A stretch of DNA of 64,000 nt from Dinoroseobacter sp013215265 (GCA_963691755.1 OY829366.1:2294001-2358000), one strand, 5' to 3'. Shown: positions 26,554 through 35,588, numbered from the stretch's first letter. Numbers and translations are program-made. Notes: generated by a model not told the origin, from the letters alone.

Positions 26554-26990
26554 GAATTCGCGACTGGGTCATGAAAAGCCAGAGTCTCGACTAAGACAAA
26601 TCCAAGACCTTCGAAGGGGCACTAGAATCTACTTTTGAACTCTCAGCGGTGGAAAACTCCCAACTCGCTAACCTGTATATCTTGTTAGCAATCAGATCGA
26701 TGAGTGCTGAGCGTGGATGTATTGGTTGAGTAGAAACCCGCTTTGTTCAGGAGAGTGGAGAAAATATAGATATAACCCTTCAGGCTGGCGCAGATGAATT
26801 CCGAGAAATTTATCATGCAGTTATGTCAGACTGAAGTTCAGACTGGAAAAGACGTGTTGCGATTAAAGCTACTCAAGCGCCAGTACAAAGAGAACAAGCG
26901 ATTCAAAAGTGCCGTGTTTGATCTTACGAGCGTCTGTCCGCTCCTGCACTTCTCATTACCCAAAAAGGTAACCGCACATTTGCTTTCACA
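26554..26990. other. Gene-poor interval, no supported gene
   Basis: Between the pilin-like gene and the pyridoxamine-oxidase-like gene (whose 3' end faces this side). One 66-codon open frame at 26794 has no family resemblance and no clear ribosome site. I see no RNA gene or repeat. Confidence 0.5.
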
Positions 26991-27560
26991 TTAAGGTACA
27001 AGCCAATTTCCGGTCCAGTGATTGCGCCGGTCAAATCGCGCGCGGCGATGGTGCTGACCAAGGTGTAACGCATCAACAGCGTCAACCTCGAGTCTCAAAA
27101 CACCAAATGCATCTGCGTCTTCGGCTCTTGTGTAATCCAGCGCATTGGCAATAGGCTGCCCTGGTGCCGGCGTGTTGCCATAAGATAAACGCGACGGTGC
27201 GGGTACGGTTTCCCAAGTCTCCGCAACCTCTTCACCGTACAATATTCGCACCTGAGCCTCGACGCGTATTTGCAAATGTGCCGAGGTGTCCCAGACATGT
27301 AGTGCAGCAAAAGGTGTAGAACGTAATTCTCCGATCTTTGCCGACCGCAAATCGGTATGAATATCTAATGTGCCCGCCTCTTTGTCGGCCGCACGTAAGA
27401 CGACCGTTCGGGCTTTAGGTATTCCTTCTGGCGTTGCAGTTGCCAGTGTTGGGTGCCGCGCCGGAGCATGCCGATCATGGACACCCCGCATCAGACGTTT
27501 CCAGATCTCGCAATGCAACTGAAGGAGATCGGACGCCCAGGGATGTAGATCCGGCTTCAT
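26991..27560 (-). CDS. Pyridoxamine 5'-phosphate oxidase-like flavoprotein
   Basis: A 189-residue FMN split-barrel protein of the PNPOx family: ATATPEGIPKARTVVLRA near residue 40, the LDIHTDLRSAKIGELRSTPFAALHVWD strand pair (FMN site) and the C-terminal HHRRARFDRRNHWTGNWLVP, which matches the PNPOx C-terminal substrate loop. The family oxidises pyridoxine or pyridoxamine phosphate, but short non-PdxH members are common, so the reaction is not certain. Its start overlaps the stop of the DUF2805 gene by four bases. Confidence 0.85.
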   Translation of the reverse strand: MKPDLHPWASDLLQLHCEIWKRLMRGVHDRHAPARHPTLATATPEGIPKARTVVLRAADKEAGTLDIHTDLRSAKIGELRSTPFAALHVWDTSAHLQIRVEAQVRILYGEEVAETWETVPAPSRLSYGNTPAPGQPIANALDYTRAEDADAFGVLRLEVDAVDALHLGQHHRRARFDRRNHWTGNWLVP

Positions 27561-27769
27561 TTGTATATCTCTCGACGCTCAGAAAACGCGCGGACGCGTC
27601 TTCGCCAAGCACGGTAACTCCCAGGTTTCAGGGTTTTCCGCATCAGGGCTTGTACTTTGTCAGGACCCAAGCCGTGAAGGTCGCGTATCTGATCAAAACT
27701 GACATGGTCGCTGAGCGCCATTTCAACGATTTCACTGACGATCTCTGGATCAAGGTGTTGGCTTTTCAT
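27557..27769 (-). CDS. TIGR03643/DUF2805 small protein
   Basis: A 70-residue protein with a helix-turn-helix look (EIVEMALSDHVSFDQIRDLHGLGPDKVQALMRKTLKPGSYRAW, given in part as the family core SFDQIRDLHGLGPD and LKPGSYRAWRRRV). This pattern matches DUF2805, which often accompanies photolyase/cryptochrome or pyridoxamine-oxidase genes in marine bacteria. Function unknown. Coupled to the next gene by an ATGA overlap. Confidence 0.82.
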   Translation of the reverse strand: MKSQHLDPEIVSEIVEMALSDHVSFDQIRDLHGLGPDKVQALMRKTLKPGSYRAWRRRVRAFSERREIYK

Positions 27770-28027
27770 GTATTTTAGGTGTCATGGGAGCGTCTCAAGT
27801 CAAGGCTTCTCTTTGCTAAGTTTCATCAAAACAGGCCATCTAACGGCCCCACCGAGACACGGTCGGGATCGGTGCAAAGTGTTTGAACTCAGCTTAACTG
27901 ATCTACTCAGTTCTATTAAATGAGCAGAGGCATTATCTTTGGCATTAGGTGTATCACCATAGCTGTGTTGCAATGCTGAAAAGTCTTCCATCTATAGACC
28001 CTCAGCGTAACGAAAGCCTATTGGTGC

Positions 28028-29197
28028 CTACACCACGAGCCCAGTGAGCTCGTCGGATCGGAAGCCATCAAATCTGTTCTGAGACAGCCCGAACCAATCT
28101 GAAAGAACTGCATTATAAACGCTACGATAGTCCATCGTATGTACGACGTCGCCCGCGTTAAGGTTCCCAAGACTGGGTGATGAGCCCCACAATCCGCCGC
28201 TGACCTGTCCGCCTAACAGAAAATGGGGCGCTGCCGCCCCGTGATCGGTTCCCATCGAAGCGTTTTCTTCCGCACGACGACCGAATTCGCTGTAGGTCAT
28301 GATTAGCGTGTTATCCCATTGGCCGATCCGGCGCAGCCCTCTGCGAAAAGCCGCTAGTCCGTCCCCCAGTTGTTCCAACAGGTTTTGGTGCTGCCAAATT
28401 TGGTAGTCATGGGTATCGAACCCGTCCAGCCTCACCTTCAGAACCGGGGCCTCAACCCCGGCATCAATCAGTCGAAGCGCTATTGCAAACTGTTGCGCAA
28501 GATCGCCATAGGGCATTTGGAAATCTGTTGGACGGCGCTTGGTGATCCGCTCGGTAATGCGCCCGACCGACTGGTTCAGACTGTTTGCCCGATCAAGGAG
28601 CAATTCCATCGCTGGGTTACCGCTCACTTTGCCCCGAGATTCCGCATTCATACGTTCCAGGTTCATCAACTGGTGCATCGAGGTCATGGACAGCCACATA
28701 CCATCGCCGGATATAAATACGCCCATGCCACCATCAAGGCTGATCCCATGTGCGTCTAACGCAGCTGCGTCAAAGCCTGCTTCGATATCTTCTGTCAGCC
28801 AACCCGAGCGTCCTTGCCTAGTTCCATCTCCGCCGGTTTCCCAAAGGGCGATAGATTGAAAATGGGACCTGTTCTGTTCCGGGTAGCCAAGGCCTTGGAC
28901 GATTGCCATTTCGCCTGCGTTCCATGCGTCTTCGAGGGCGCGCAGTCCATTATGTAACCCCAGATCGTAGCCGATATCTATGACGTCATGCTCGGACAAC
29001 GCGATATTGGGACGAAGCGCTCGATAACGGTCGTCTTTATAAGGGGCCACAGTGTTTAGTCCGTCGTTTGCTCCGGACAATTCAACGAGCACGAGCCTGC
29101 GGCCGGTAGTGTTCATGGCTTTGGCAAGGCTCAAGGGTGCCAGAGGCAGGCAAAACCCCGAAGCGATGATGCGGGTCATCTGGCGTCTGCTGATCAT
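28028..29197 (-). CDS. DUF1501 protein, Tat-exported
   Basis: A 389-residue protein of the DUF1501 family (alkaline-phosphatase-like/sulfatase superfamily relatives). The N-terminus is a Tat-like signal (ISRRQMTRIIASGFCLPLAPLSLAKA in the first 27 residues). Family motifs seen: LVLVELSGANDGLNTVAPY, GYPEQNRSHFQSIALWETG, DGFDTHDYQ, and TYSEFGRRAEENASMGTDHGAA. It starts 15 bases after the DUF1800 stop; the two families nearly always come as a pair and are exported together. Biochemical role unknown. Confidence 0.9.
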   Translation of the reverse strand: MISRRQMTRIIASGFCLPLAPLSLAKAMNTTGRRLVLVELSGANDGLNTVAPYKDDRYRALRPNIALSEHDVIDIGYDLGLHNGLRALEDAWNAGEMAIVQGLGYPEQNRSHFQSIALWETGGDGTRQGRSGWLTEDIEAGFDAAALDAHGISLDGGMGVFISGDGMWLSMTSMHQLMNLERMNAESRGKVSGNPAMELLLDRANSLNQSVGRITERITKRRPTDFQMPYGDLAQQFAIALRLIDAGVEAPVLKVRLDGFDTHDYQIWQHQNLLEQLGDGLAAFRRGLRRIGQWDNTLIMTYSEFGRRAEENASMGTDHGAAAPHFLLGGQVSGGLWGSSPSLGNLNAGDVVHTMDYRSVYNAVLSDWFGLSQNRFDGFRSDELTGLVV

Positions 29198-29212
29198 CTT
29201 AACTTTCTCCCA

Positions 29213-31963
29213 TCATCTGAGGTTATATGCGGGATCGCTAAGTAGCTCTTGAAGGGTAGCGTCGCCGGGGACATTTGCTGAAGTCTGGGTGGCAAGCAGG
29301 AGGGGCAGAAGTGTCTGTGAGCCACTGCGTTGTAATTGACCCATCCAACCACGGCTTTCCGGGTTGCCGCCTACTACAGGCAGACCCGCTGGTGACCGAT
29401 CCACTATCGTGCCCATCACGTGTGCCTCCGGCAAAAATACCAGCATGTTGTCATCCCAGCCTTCAGCGTGGCGGCTTTGGGGCAGGGTGGAACGGATTAG
29501 CTCCAGTGTCTGCTCCCACCCCGTCAGTTCCGCGACGGCGTTGCGTTCTTCCCAGTTTCGCCCTTGCTTTGCGGCCTCAAGGAAGCGGGGAATGGACATC
29601 CATAAAGCGGAAACCAGCGCCCGCTCATCCTTTGATAGAGCACGATAGTGGCTTGAGTGACGTCTGAAACCATTTTGCAAGGTAAAATTCATCGACCTAT
29701 CGCCACTCCGGGAGCGATCCGCAACGGAAGGCCATGTCTCAAAGCAGTCTGGAACGCAATTCTCGCTGCGCAGGCTCAGATGAATTTCACCGGACCGCCG
29801 ACGAACGATCTGAAGTCCGAGTGTGCGGAAGTGAAGCTGTCTGAAGCGGACATTAAAAAGGCCGATTTCAAGCGAGTTCCAGTCGTCATTTCTGCGCATC
29901 GGCGAAGCATACTGGTATACGGCGCGCTCGACGTGAAGGCGGTTCCCAATATCGGCGGCGCGTGCGAGTGATACACCTTGTTGGACAGAGATGCTGTCGC
30001 TGATCGTCACGCTGCCCTGGCAATAGAGCGCCCCGGGGGCATCCACGTTGGAACAGCTTGAGTTTTGCACGCCAAGAGCGGCGGGATAAACATTATCGCC
30101 GAAACGTATCCAATCTACGAACAGATTTCGGTCACCGCCATTTGAGCCGCCTAGTCCGCAGCAATGATCATTCATGAAGGTCACCTGGACATGCTGCCAA
30201 TCAGGAATTTCCCCAGGATTGAAGCCTGCTTCCTGCCAGATCAGGTCTGCGGCGTTTTCGGCCCGCCCGAACCGCATTGTATCCAGCCCGCCAAGTGCCG
30301 TCATTCTTTCGGACCGCCAGACCGTGCGCCGGTTGGAGTCCAGAAGGCTCAGTTGGAATATTGGGGCGCCTTCGAAATCCTCAGCAGCATAACGCACGAC
30401 GAACTCGGCCTGACGTTCCATATCACCAGCCATCATGCCATTTTGCTCGGCCATCATGCTGGTCATACCCGACGAGGTTGGCAGAGCTTCTGGATTATCT
30501 GCTCCAAACGCCGCCATCATGTCCTGCCTTCGCAAAAGCAGTCCCGGACTAATCCAATTGGTGCCTCCGGGCCAGCCGGCGACATTTGGCGGTGAAAAGA
30601 GATCCTGGCCTAGGTTGGACAGGTAAAGGGGCAAAGATTGCCAGTTGTTAGGTACATGACCAGTGGTCCGGATTGTGCCGACAAGCAGATCGACTGGTGA
30701 CTTGACCACCGTACCTTTGGCGTCCTGTGACCAGAACGCAGGAGACGTGAGAATAGCGTGAAGCAGTGCTAGCAGGTCGAAGTCGTTCTCGCGAAGGACA
30801 TCAGACAGGCGTGTGATCTCTTCTTCGTTCTCGCTAAATTCTGACACCATGTGGCGCCAGAGCTTGCGGGTAACAAAGCGGGCTGCCGCGGGTTGTTCTA
30901 GCAAAAGATCAAGCGCGGCTGCTGGACTGAGCCGCCCCCTGCGCCCAAAGAGGGTGATGGAGCCCGTGTAATGATCCCAGGGGCGAAACGCGAACTGCAT
31001 GTCTCGCATACGGTTCACACCATTTCCTGTGAACGCCCGCGCCAATTCGCGCACAGAAGCTTCGTCAAAATTACCCTCGCCCAGAACAAACAGTTCCATC
31101 ATCTCGCGGGCGAGATTTTCGTTTGGGTGTTCCCGTCGGCTATCATCATTGTCGAGATAGATCAGTAAGGCTGGGTCGCGCAGCATCGCTTGTGCCAGCA
31201 TGCGGAAGTTGACCAACCCAAGACGTCGGAACGTTTGATGCTGAGCCAGCATGGCGTGGCTCATCTCGTCCACACCCGCGTAAGAGCTTACGAAATGGTT
31301 GTGCCAGAACAAGACCATGCGTTCCACTTGAGGCGTGGGCGTTTCGATCATCTGCCTGACCCACCAAACACGCAGCTCTGACAGTTCCTTTCCACGGTCC
31401 ATGTTGAACCCGTCGCGGTCGGGATCGAGAAGATCCGAGCGCAGCCAGTAGGGCGGGACTGGAGCTTCCGCGAACGGAGGCAGATCCACCATTTCGCTCG
31501 AGAGATAGCCGCGTAAGATAACAGCAATCGCCTCGGCGCGACTGAGACCCAATATCTCAGTGACGGAGCTTGCATCGGCCCCGAAGCCAGAGCGTTCCAA
31601 CAGGTGGCGGGCGTCCGAAAGATCGACCGATGTTTGAAGATGTGGCTGGTCTTGATCTGCTTGCGTCAGTAATTTCAACCAGGCCAGATCCAAAGTGTCT
31701 CGGAGCTCGTCTAGTGCGTCGCGAGACGCTGGGTTCGCAACGTCCTGCGTGGCAAGAAAGGCGTTTGCCGCACTTTCAGTCCGCCGCCCCCAGAGGCCAT
31801 CGATTGGCCCTGGCTGAAATTCCTGCAGTGCAAGACGGCGCTGGATGATCTCGATTGTCTCAGAGTCAGAATGGGCCTTGCCTGCGGCAAGCTGCAAAAC
31901 AAGCAGAACCAACATTGCAAAAGTGGGAATGACACTTGGATTGCGGGCGCTTTGAAACGTCAT
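29213..31963 (-). CDS. DUF1800 protein with peptidoglycan-binding and CBM-like inserts
   Basis: A 916-residue exported protein, far longer than usual DUF1800 members (450-600). Signal peptide in the first 32 residues; a PG_binding_1-like repeat at about 38-72 (IIQRRLALQEFQPGPIDGLWG); the DUF1800 core from about 115 (ARHLLERSGFGA, LFWHNHFVSS, ENLAREMMELFVLGEGN, AGWPGGTNWIS). Then, at about 515-640, comes an insert resembling calcium-dependent carbohydrate-binding modules of the CBM36/60 type (VRYAAEDFEGAP, VTFMNDHCCG, GGDRNLFVDWIRFG), before the DUF1800 tail returns (LSDPAYNLR end). First gene of the DUF1800-DUF1501 pair. Confidence 0.85.
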   Translation of the reverse strand: MTFQSARNPSVIPTFAMLVLLVLQLAAGKAHSDSETIEIIQRRLALQEFQPGPIDGLWGRRTESAANAFLATQDVANPASRDALDELRDTLDLAWLKLLTQADQDQPHLQTSVDLSDARHLLERSGFGADASSVTEILGLSRAEAIAVILRGYLSSEMVDLPPFAEAPVPPYWLRSDLLDPDRDGFNMDRGKELSELRVWWVRQMIETPTPQVERMVLFWHNHFVSSYAGVDEMSHAMLAQHQTFRRLGLVNFRMLAQAMLRDPALLIYLDNDDSRREHPNENLAREMMELFVLGEGNFDEASVRELARAFTGNGVNRMRDMQFAFRPWDHYTGSITLFGRRGRLSPAAALDLLLEQPAAARFVTRKLWRHMVSEFSENEEEITRLSDVLRENDFDLLALLHAILTSPAFWSQDAKGTVVKSPVDLLVGTIRTTGHVPNNWQSLPLYLSNLGQDLFSPPNVAGWPGGTNWISPGLLLRRQDMMAAFGADNPEALPTSSGMTSMMAEQNGMMAGDMERQAEFVVRYAAEDFEGAPIFQLSLLDSNRRTVWRSERMTALGGLDTMRFGRAENAADLIWQEAGFNPGEIPDWQHVQVTFMNDHCCGLGGSNGGDRNLFVDWIRFGDNVYPAALGVQNSSCSNVDAPGALYCQGSVTISDSISVQQGVSLARAADIGNRLHVERAVYQYASPMRRNDDWNSLEIGLFNVRFRQLHFRTLGLQIVRRRSGEIHLSLRSENCVPDCFETWPSVADRSRSGDRSMNFTLQNGFRRHSSHYRALSKDERALVSALWMSIPRFLEAAKQGRNWEERNAVAELTGWEQTLELIRSTLPQSRHAEGWDDNMLVFLPEAHVMGTIVDRSPAGLPVVGGNPESRGWMGQLQRSGSQTLLPLLLATQTSANVPGDATLQELLSDPAYNLR

Positions 31964-32251
31964 CGGACCTTGATTACGATATTATCTGTTTGAAGAATGT
32001 CAGGGAAACGTAGCGTATCCTCTTTCTCTTTAGAAAGAGTGAGCCTTTCTTTTGGGTGAGACCGACGTTTTGATCCTCAGTCTGGCCTTGCCAACTCAAC
32101 AGACGAGATTCAGGCGGGTTCCCAAAGCTCAATTCGCGCAACTGAAAGCTGTCTGACCCAAAAGAAAGGCTAAACATACCCAAAGAGAGCAACGCTGAGC
32201 CCGCAATCTCTTGCATCCTTCCAGAAACGACTTAGCGGGGGTAGAGCACAC

Positions 32252-32638
32252 ATGCAAGACTATATGCAGTACTTAGCGATTCACGGATTGGTTGTCGCTG
32301 CGGTGATCTTGATCCAAGTTTTGGTTGCCGCCCAACAGGTAGGGCTATCAGCTCTCGCGGGTAACCGAGAAGGTTTGATCCTGACAGGGCTCGCAGGAAG
32401 AATGGAACGCGCTGCAAATAATTCATTGCTTGCGCTTGCTTTGATGGCCCCAGCAGTTTTGATGACGCGTTTTTCAGATGCTGCCACTGATTTTACCCAC
32501 CAACTTATGCTGACATTTCTGATCGCACGCATTGCATATGTCGCACTCTATGCCGCTGGGGTCGCTTGGTTCCGAACCGCGGCTTGGGTGACGGGCTTTG
32601 CGTGCACCGTTCTGCTCTATGTCGGATTGGTTCTTTAA
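32252..32638 (+). CDS. MAPEG-family membrane protein
   Basis: A 128-residue protein with four membrane segments and the MAPEG pattern near residue 48 (GRMERAANNSLLALALMAPA) and YVALYAAGVAWFRTAAW near 100. MAPEG proteins are glutathione-linked enzymes in eukaryotes; bacterial short members are uncharacterised. It is divergent from the DUF1800 gene. The 288 bases between them hold a hairpin (CTCTTTC/GAAAGAG near 32020) but no supported gene. Confidence 0.85.
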   Translation: MQDYMQYLAIHGLVVAAVILIQVLVAAQQVGLSALAGNREGLILTGLAGRMERAANNSLLALALMAPAVLMTRFSDAATDFTHQLMLTFLIARIAYVALYAAGVAWFRTAAWVTGFACTVLLYVGLVL

Positions 32639-32707
32639 TGCGCCATAACCTAGCGCTGCCTCGCAATTCCCTAAAACAATCAACAAAATAGACAAGGTGT
32701 GCACCCC

Positions 32708-32992
32708 ATGATGGTAAAACTTACACAGGATCTGTCTCGCGGCTTTAAGCCGTGGAAAGAAATGTTTCACGAGAACGAAGCTTCATTAAATGCGCTTGGG
32801 GCAACGCTGGTCTTCGCTGGCACCGAAAAAGATGATGATAACAAGCTCACCGTCATAATCGATTTTGAGTCGCCCGAAGCCATGAAAGCGTTCGGAGGCA
32901 ATGAAGAGCTCAAAGCCAAGCGGGCAGCGGCAGGCGCCCTTTTGGAGACGACGGTTATTACACCGATGAGCGGAGAGTCATTCACACGATAA
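32708..32992 (+). CDS. DUF3764-like small protein
   Basis: About 94 residues from the ATG at 32708, beginning MMVKLTQDLSRGFKPWKEMF. Alpha/beta pattern of a dimeric ferredoxin-like barrel: a VKLTQDL strand, LVFAGTEKDDDNKLTVIIDF hairpin and EAMKAFGGNEELKAKRAAAG helix. It resembles DUF3764 proteins; function unknown. First of four same-strand genes (DUF3764-like, cupin, NTF2-like, membrane protein) that may form an operon. Confidence 0.65.
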   Translation: MMVKLTQDLSRGFKPWKEMFHENEASLNALGATLVFAGTEKDDDNKLTVIIDFESPEAMKAFGGNEELKAKRAAAGALLETTVITPMSGESFTR

Positions 32993-33081
32993 AGAAGACC
33001 TTTATGGAATGGGTTAAACTGTACTGATTGGCTCGTGCTCGTTCCGAATTACTCCAAAACTGGAAGAAAAGGACACCGGAA

Positions 33082-33429
33082 ATGCCAATTGAAGTCAAAA
33101 GCTTCGCGTCTCAAGCCGATGAGACCAAGGACATGCCAAATGCGCGCATGGAGGCCGTTAATGTTCTCGGGCAGCGCGTGATGAAGCTCACGCTCGCGCC
33201 TGATTGGAAATGGTCGAAGGACATCAAGCCAATTGTAGGCACCACCAGCTGCCAAGCAACGCATGTTGGGATTATTGCAGAGGGCACCATTCACTGCGTT
33301 TGCGATGATGGTTCTGAGGCAACCTACACCGCAGGAGACGCTTACGCGATTTCGCCCAACCATGACGCATGGTGCGTCGGTGGAAAGCAAGCGGTTGTTT
33401 TTGAGTTTGCCGGTATGTGGGGGGAATGA
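33082..33429 (+). CDS. Cupin-domain protein
   Basis: About 115 residues from the ATG at 33082 (MPIEVKSFASQADE), which follows AAAAGGAC; the frame extends upstream to a TTG without support. Single cupin barrel: LTLAPDWKWSKDIKPI, ATHVGIIAEGTIHCV, GDAYAISPNHDAWCVGG, VVFEFAG. The metal histidines expected in motif 1 are partly replaced (THVG), so binding chemistry is unclear. Three bases before the next gene. Confidence 0.75.
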   Translation: MPIEVKSFASQADETKDMPNARMEAVNVLGQRVMKLTLAPDWKWSKDIKPIVGTTSCQATHVGIIAEGTIHCVCDDGSEATYTAGDAYAISPNHDAWCVGGKQAVVFEFAGMWGE

Positions 33430-33432
33430 GAG

Positions 33433-33762
33433 ATGTCTCTCTACAAGAAAATTAAAGCCGCTCAGGATAGCAAGGATATTGATGGCTACTTGGCTTGTTT
33501 GCACGAAGACTTCGTTTTTGTTCGGCATCAGTCGGGTACCGAGGTTAGCAAATCGGACTGGAAGCCCACCGTTACGGCCATGATGCAAAGCGAAGCATTG
33601 GGCTTCAGCAACCAACGATGCCTCTACGAAAACGATGAGATCATGGTGGAACACTCCTTCATGACATTTCCGGATGGGACCTCTGAGGCTGTTTTGGTCG
33701 TTAACCACATAAAAGACGGAAAAATCATACGAGTCGAAACAGGCGCAACTCCAATCAAATGA
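33433..33762 (+). CDS. SnoaL/NTF2-like protein
   Basis: A 109-residue cone-shaped NTF2-like domain: IKAAQDSKDIDGYLACLHEDFVF is the typical first helix and strand, with KSDWKPTVTAMMQSE and ENDEIMVEHSFMTFPDGTSEAVLVV after it. Members are small-molecule-binding proteins or isomerases; no catalytic residues can be assigned. Tightly spaced between the cupin gene and a membrane protein gene. Confidence 0.75.
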   Translation: MSLYKKIKAAQDSKDIDGYLACLHEDFVFVRHQSGTEVSKSDWKPTVTAMMQSEALGFSNQRCLYENDEIMVEHSFMTFPDGTSEAVLVVNHIKDGKIIRVETGATPIK

Positions 33763-33784
33763 ATATCAAAAGGGAGAAGATACC

Positions 33785-34192
33785 ATGGTAGAGAGTTTTG
33801 GCGGGGCATTAAATTTAACCCTCTGGATACTTCTAATGCTTGGGTCGGTCTATTACAGCTTCCGCTGTTTGTTCCAGACCAAGCAATTTAATGACCAGTA
33901 TGGGTTTGGCGACAGTGCCGTTTTCATGACTAGGTTTGCAGGCACGAATGTTGGCGCAGCCGCTCTAATTTCTTTGGCCTTAATTGTGAATGGTCCTGAA
34001 GGAGCATGGGCTTTCGTAGCTTGGGGCTGGACACAATCGCTTATCGCGACGATCACAGGCTTTTTGACGGTCAACGGTGAGTGGGCAAAAGTTGAGGGCG
34101 TGAAAGCAACTGCTGAGGGCTATATCGCACCCTTTGGGTTCCTGGTTGTGAATTCTATACTGCTCTACAACATGAGCGGGATACTTTACTAA
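33785..34192 (+). CDS. Membrane protein, unknown
   Basis: A 135-residue protein with about four hydrophobic segments (LNLTLWILLMLGSVYYSF, AALISLALIV, WAFVAWGWTQSLIATITGF, FGFLVVNSILLYNM). I do not recognise the family. AAAGGGAGA is a clear ribosome site before the ATG. Last gene of the four-gene group starting with the DUF3764-like protein. Confidence 0.65.
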   Translation: MVESFGGALNLTLWILLMLGSVYYSFRCLFQTKQFNDQYGFGDSAVFMTRFAGTNVGAAALISLALIVNGPEGAWAFVAWGWTQSLIATITGFLTVNGEWAKVEGVKATAEGYIAPFGFLVVNSILLYNMSGILY

Positions 34193-34296
34193 AAAGCGCG
34201 TGACCCGGGAACCTAAAAATATTTTCGATTTCTGGGTCATCGCATATCAGCTAGGTTCAGCTTGATCTGTTGTCGGTCTTCTTAGAACAGATTGCT

Positions 34297-34410
34297 GCCT
34301 CGGGTTTCCTCCCAAAAGCAATGCGTAAGCACGGTCAGCCTGAGGGTGTCACGTCAGGCATTCTTCATGTTCGGTTGATGCGAAGTCCTCAGAAATTCAC
34401 AGCAATCCAC
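34297..34410 (+). pseudogene. Internally deleted IS6-family transposase relic
   Basis: The frame reads AASGFLPKAMRKHGQPEGVTS and then LMRSPQKFTAIHTLF. The first part aligns with the IS6 transposase segment before the second catalytic Asp (in the IS at 24.4 kb: LKFMKKAMRRYGSPNEIVTD); the second with its RMHSLQKFASIHASF near the C-terminus. The piece with the catalytic Glu is missing. The rest of the interval 34193-34543 shows no gene. It is more diverged from the copy at 24.4 kb than a recent duplicate would be. Confidence 0.6.
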
Positions 34411-34543
34411 ACCTTGTTCTCGATTGATTTTTGCAAGGCCCATCAAACGCTGGTGCACACACCATCAGGATAAGTCACTGATTTCCTTTCGCCAACATTC
34501 ACGCGTCCTGCTGCTATATACAGCGCCGATAGAACAAGAAGCT

Positions 34544-35521
34544 CTAAACGGGTGATGTTTGATCTGAACGACTTGTGCGCCGATGTCGTCCCGGTGCGAA
34601 ACCGTAGAACCTTTTAAACGCCCGGCCAAATGCGGGTTCCGAACCATAGCCAACGCGTGAAGCGATTTCACTGAGCAAAAGTTCGGTTTCTTCCAACAAG
34701 GAAGTGGCAACCGACAGACGCCACTCAGTCAGATAATTCATGGCGCTTTGACCAACCATTTCGGTAAATCTTGCGGAAAAAACGGATCGCGACAAAGCTG
34801 CTTCATTTGCGAGTTTTTCAATTGACCAAGGCAGGTCTGGATGTTGATGCATTTTCGAAAGGGCGCGCCCGATTTGTGGATCGCGCATCGCCGCCAACCA
34901 GCCGTTGCGGGCTTCGGGAGCTGTATCTAGCCAAGCACGGATTGCTTGTATGACTAGAATGTCGGCCAGTCGTGTGAGGACTGTCTCACCACCGGGTCGT
35001 AAACTTGCTGCCTCGCGTGCCACATAGCGCAGTGTGCTTTCCATCCAACCATCGGTTTCTTGATCCCAGCGATGATAGAAGATTGCTTTGGGCAGTCGCG
35101 CCAAAACGCGTTGGGCGACTTGACTATCGAAGCGTACAACACCGTAAGTGGCACGCGTTAGATCGCCGGTGCCTCCATATTGGAGAATTTCGTAACGCTC
35201 GGTAATTTGCGTGACCGGTAGCGTCTCAAGCGGGACAACCGGGCTTTCAGGTGCGTCGCGAAGCGTATGCGGTAAGCCGTGCGGTATTAGTGTCAAGCTG
35301 CCTGGTTCAAGCCATTGCCCTTCGGCTCCCTCCATGTCGAACCAAACCCGACCCGAGGTAACAACAAGAAAGCCCATCAAGCCGCCCAAGTGCGGGATTT
35401 GAATGCCCCAAGGCGCGCGAAGGTCTGCGCGGCAATAAAGTGTGCCGTTCATATGCATGGCGTGCAGCGTTTCGCTCAGCGGATCGAGAGCTGGCGTCAA
35501 AATGGTCGTGGGGTTTGTCAT
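34544..35521 (-). CDS. AraC-family regulator with cupin-type sensor
   Basis: About 325 residues from the ATG at 35521 (MTNPTTILTPALDPLSE). N-terminal cupin_6-like sensor (GTLYCRADLRAPWGIQIP, GSLTLIPHGLPHTLRD) and C-terminal AraC double helix-turn-helix (WSIEKLANEAALSRSVFSARF, then LLLSEIASRVGYGSEPAFGRAFKRFYG). A longer frame to 35680 reaches into AT-rich intergenic DNA and is not supported. Divergent from a DUF4345 gene, a common pairing, which suggests that the membrane protein is its target. Confidence 0.9.
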   Translation of the reverse strand: MTNPTTILTPALDPLSETLHAMHMNGTLYCRADLRAPWGIQIPHLGGLMGFLVVTSGRVWFDMEGAEGQWLEPGSLTLIPHGLPHTLRDAPESPVVPLETLPVTQITERYEILQYGGTGDLTRATYGVVRFDSQVAQRVLARLPKAIFYHRWDQETDGWMESTLRYVAREAASLRPGGETVLTRLADILVIQAIRAWLDTAPEARNGWLAAMRDPQIGRALSKMHQHPDLPWSIEKLANEAALSRSVFSARFTEMVGQSAMNYLTEWRLSVATSLLEETELLLSEIASRVGYGSEPAFGRAFKRFYGFAPGRHRRTSRSDQTSPV

Positions 35522-35561
35522 GGTTGAGAGATAACACAAATAACGCAATAGGTCTAACAAT

Positions 35562-35588
35562 TCGGACGATGGGTACAAAAGTCCGGAC
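35562..35588. promoter_or_regulatory. Possible AraC-type direct repeat
   Basis: TCGGAC at 35562-35567 and CCGGAC at 35583-35588 repeat in the same orientation 21 bases apart, two helix turns, as AraC proteins often require. They stand in the 220-base region between the divergent araC-type and DUF4345 genes. The second copy is inside the palindrome GTCCGGAC. Short motifs like this can arise by chance. Confidence 0.35.

Noticed and set aside
26794..26994. 66-codon plus-strand open frame
   Set aside because: No ribosome site or family; composition does not look coding.
23867..27000. CRISPR array or defence island behind tRNA-Ser
   Set aside because: Repeats are only 11 bases with uneven spacing, and no cas or restriction genes are seen.
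27800..27991. 63-codon minus-strand open frame before the DUF2805 gene
   Set aside because: No recognisable motif or spacing with neighbours.
31974..32216. 80-codon minus-strand open frame before the DUF1800 gene
   Set aside because: Overlaps hairpins of the divergent promoter region; no family pattern and no export signal. Could be revisited if conserved.
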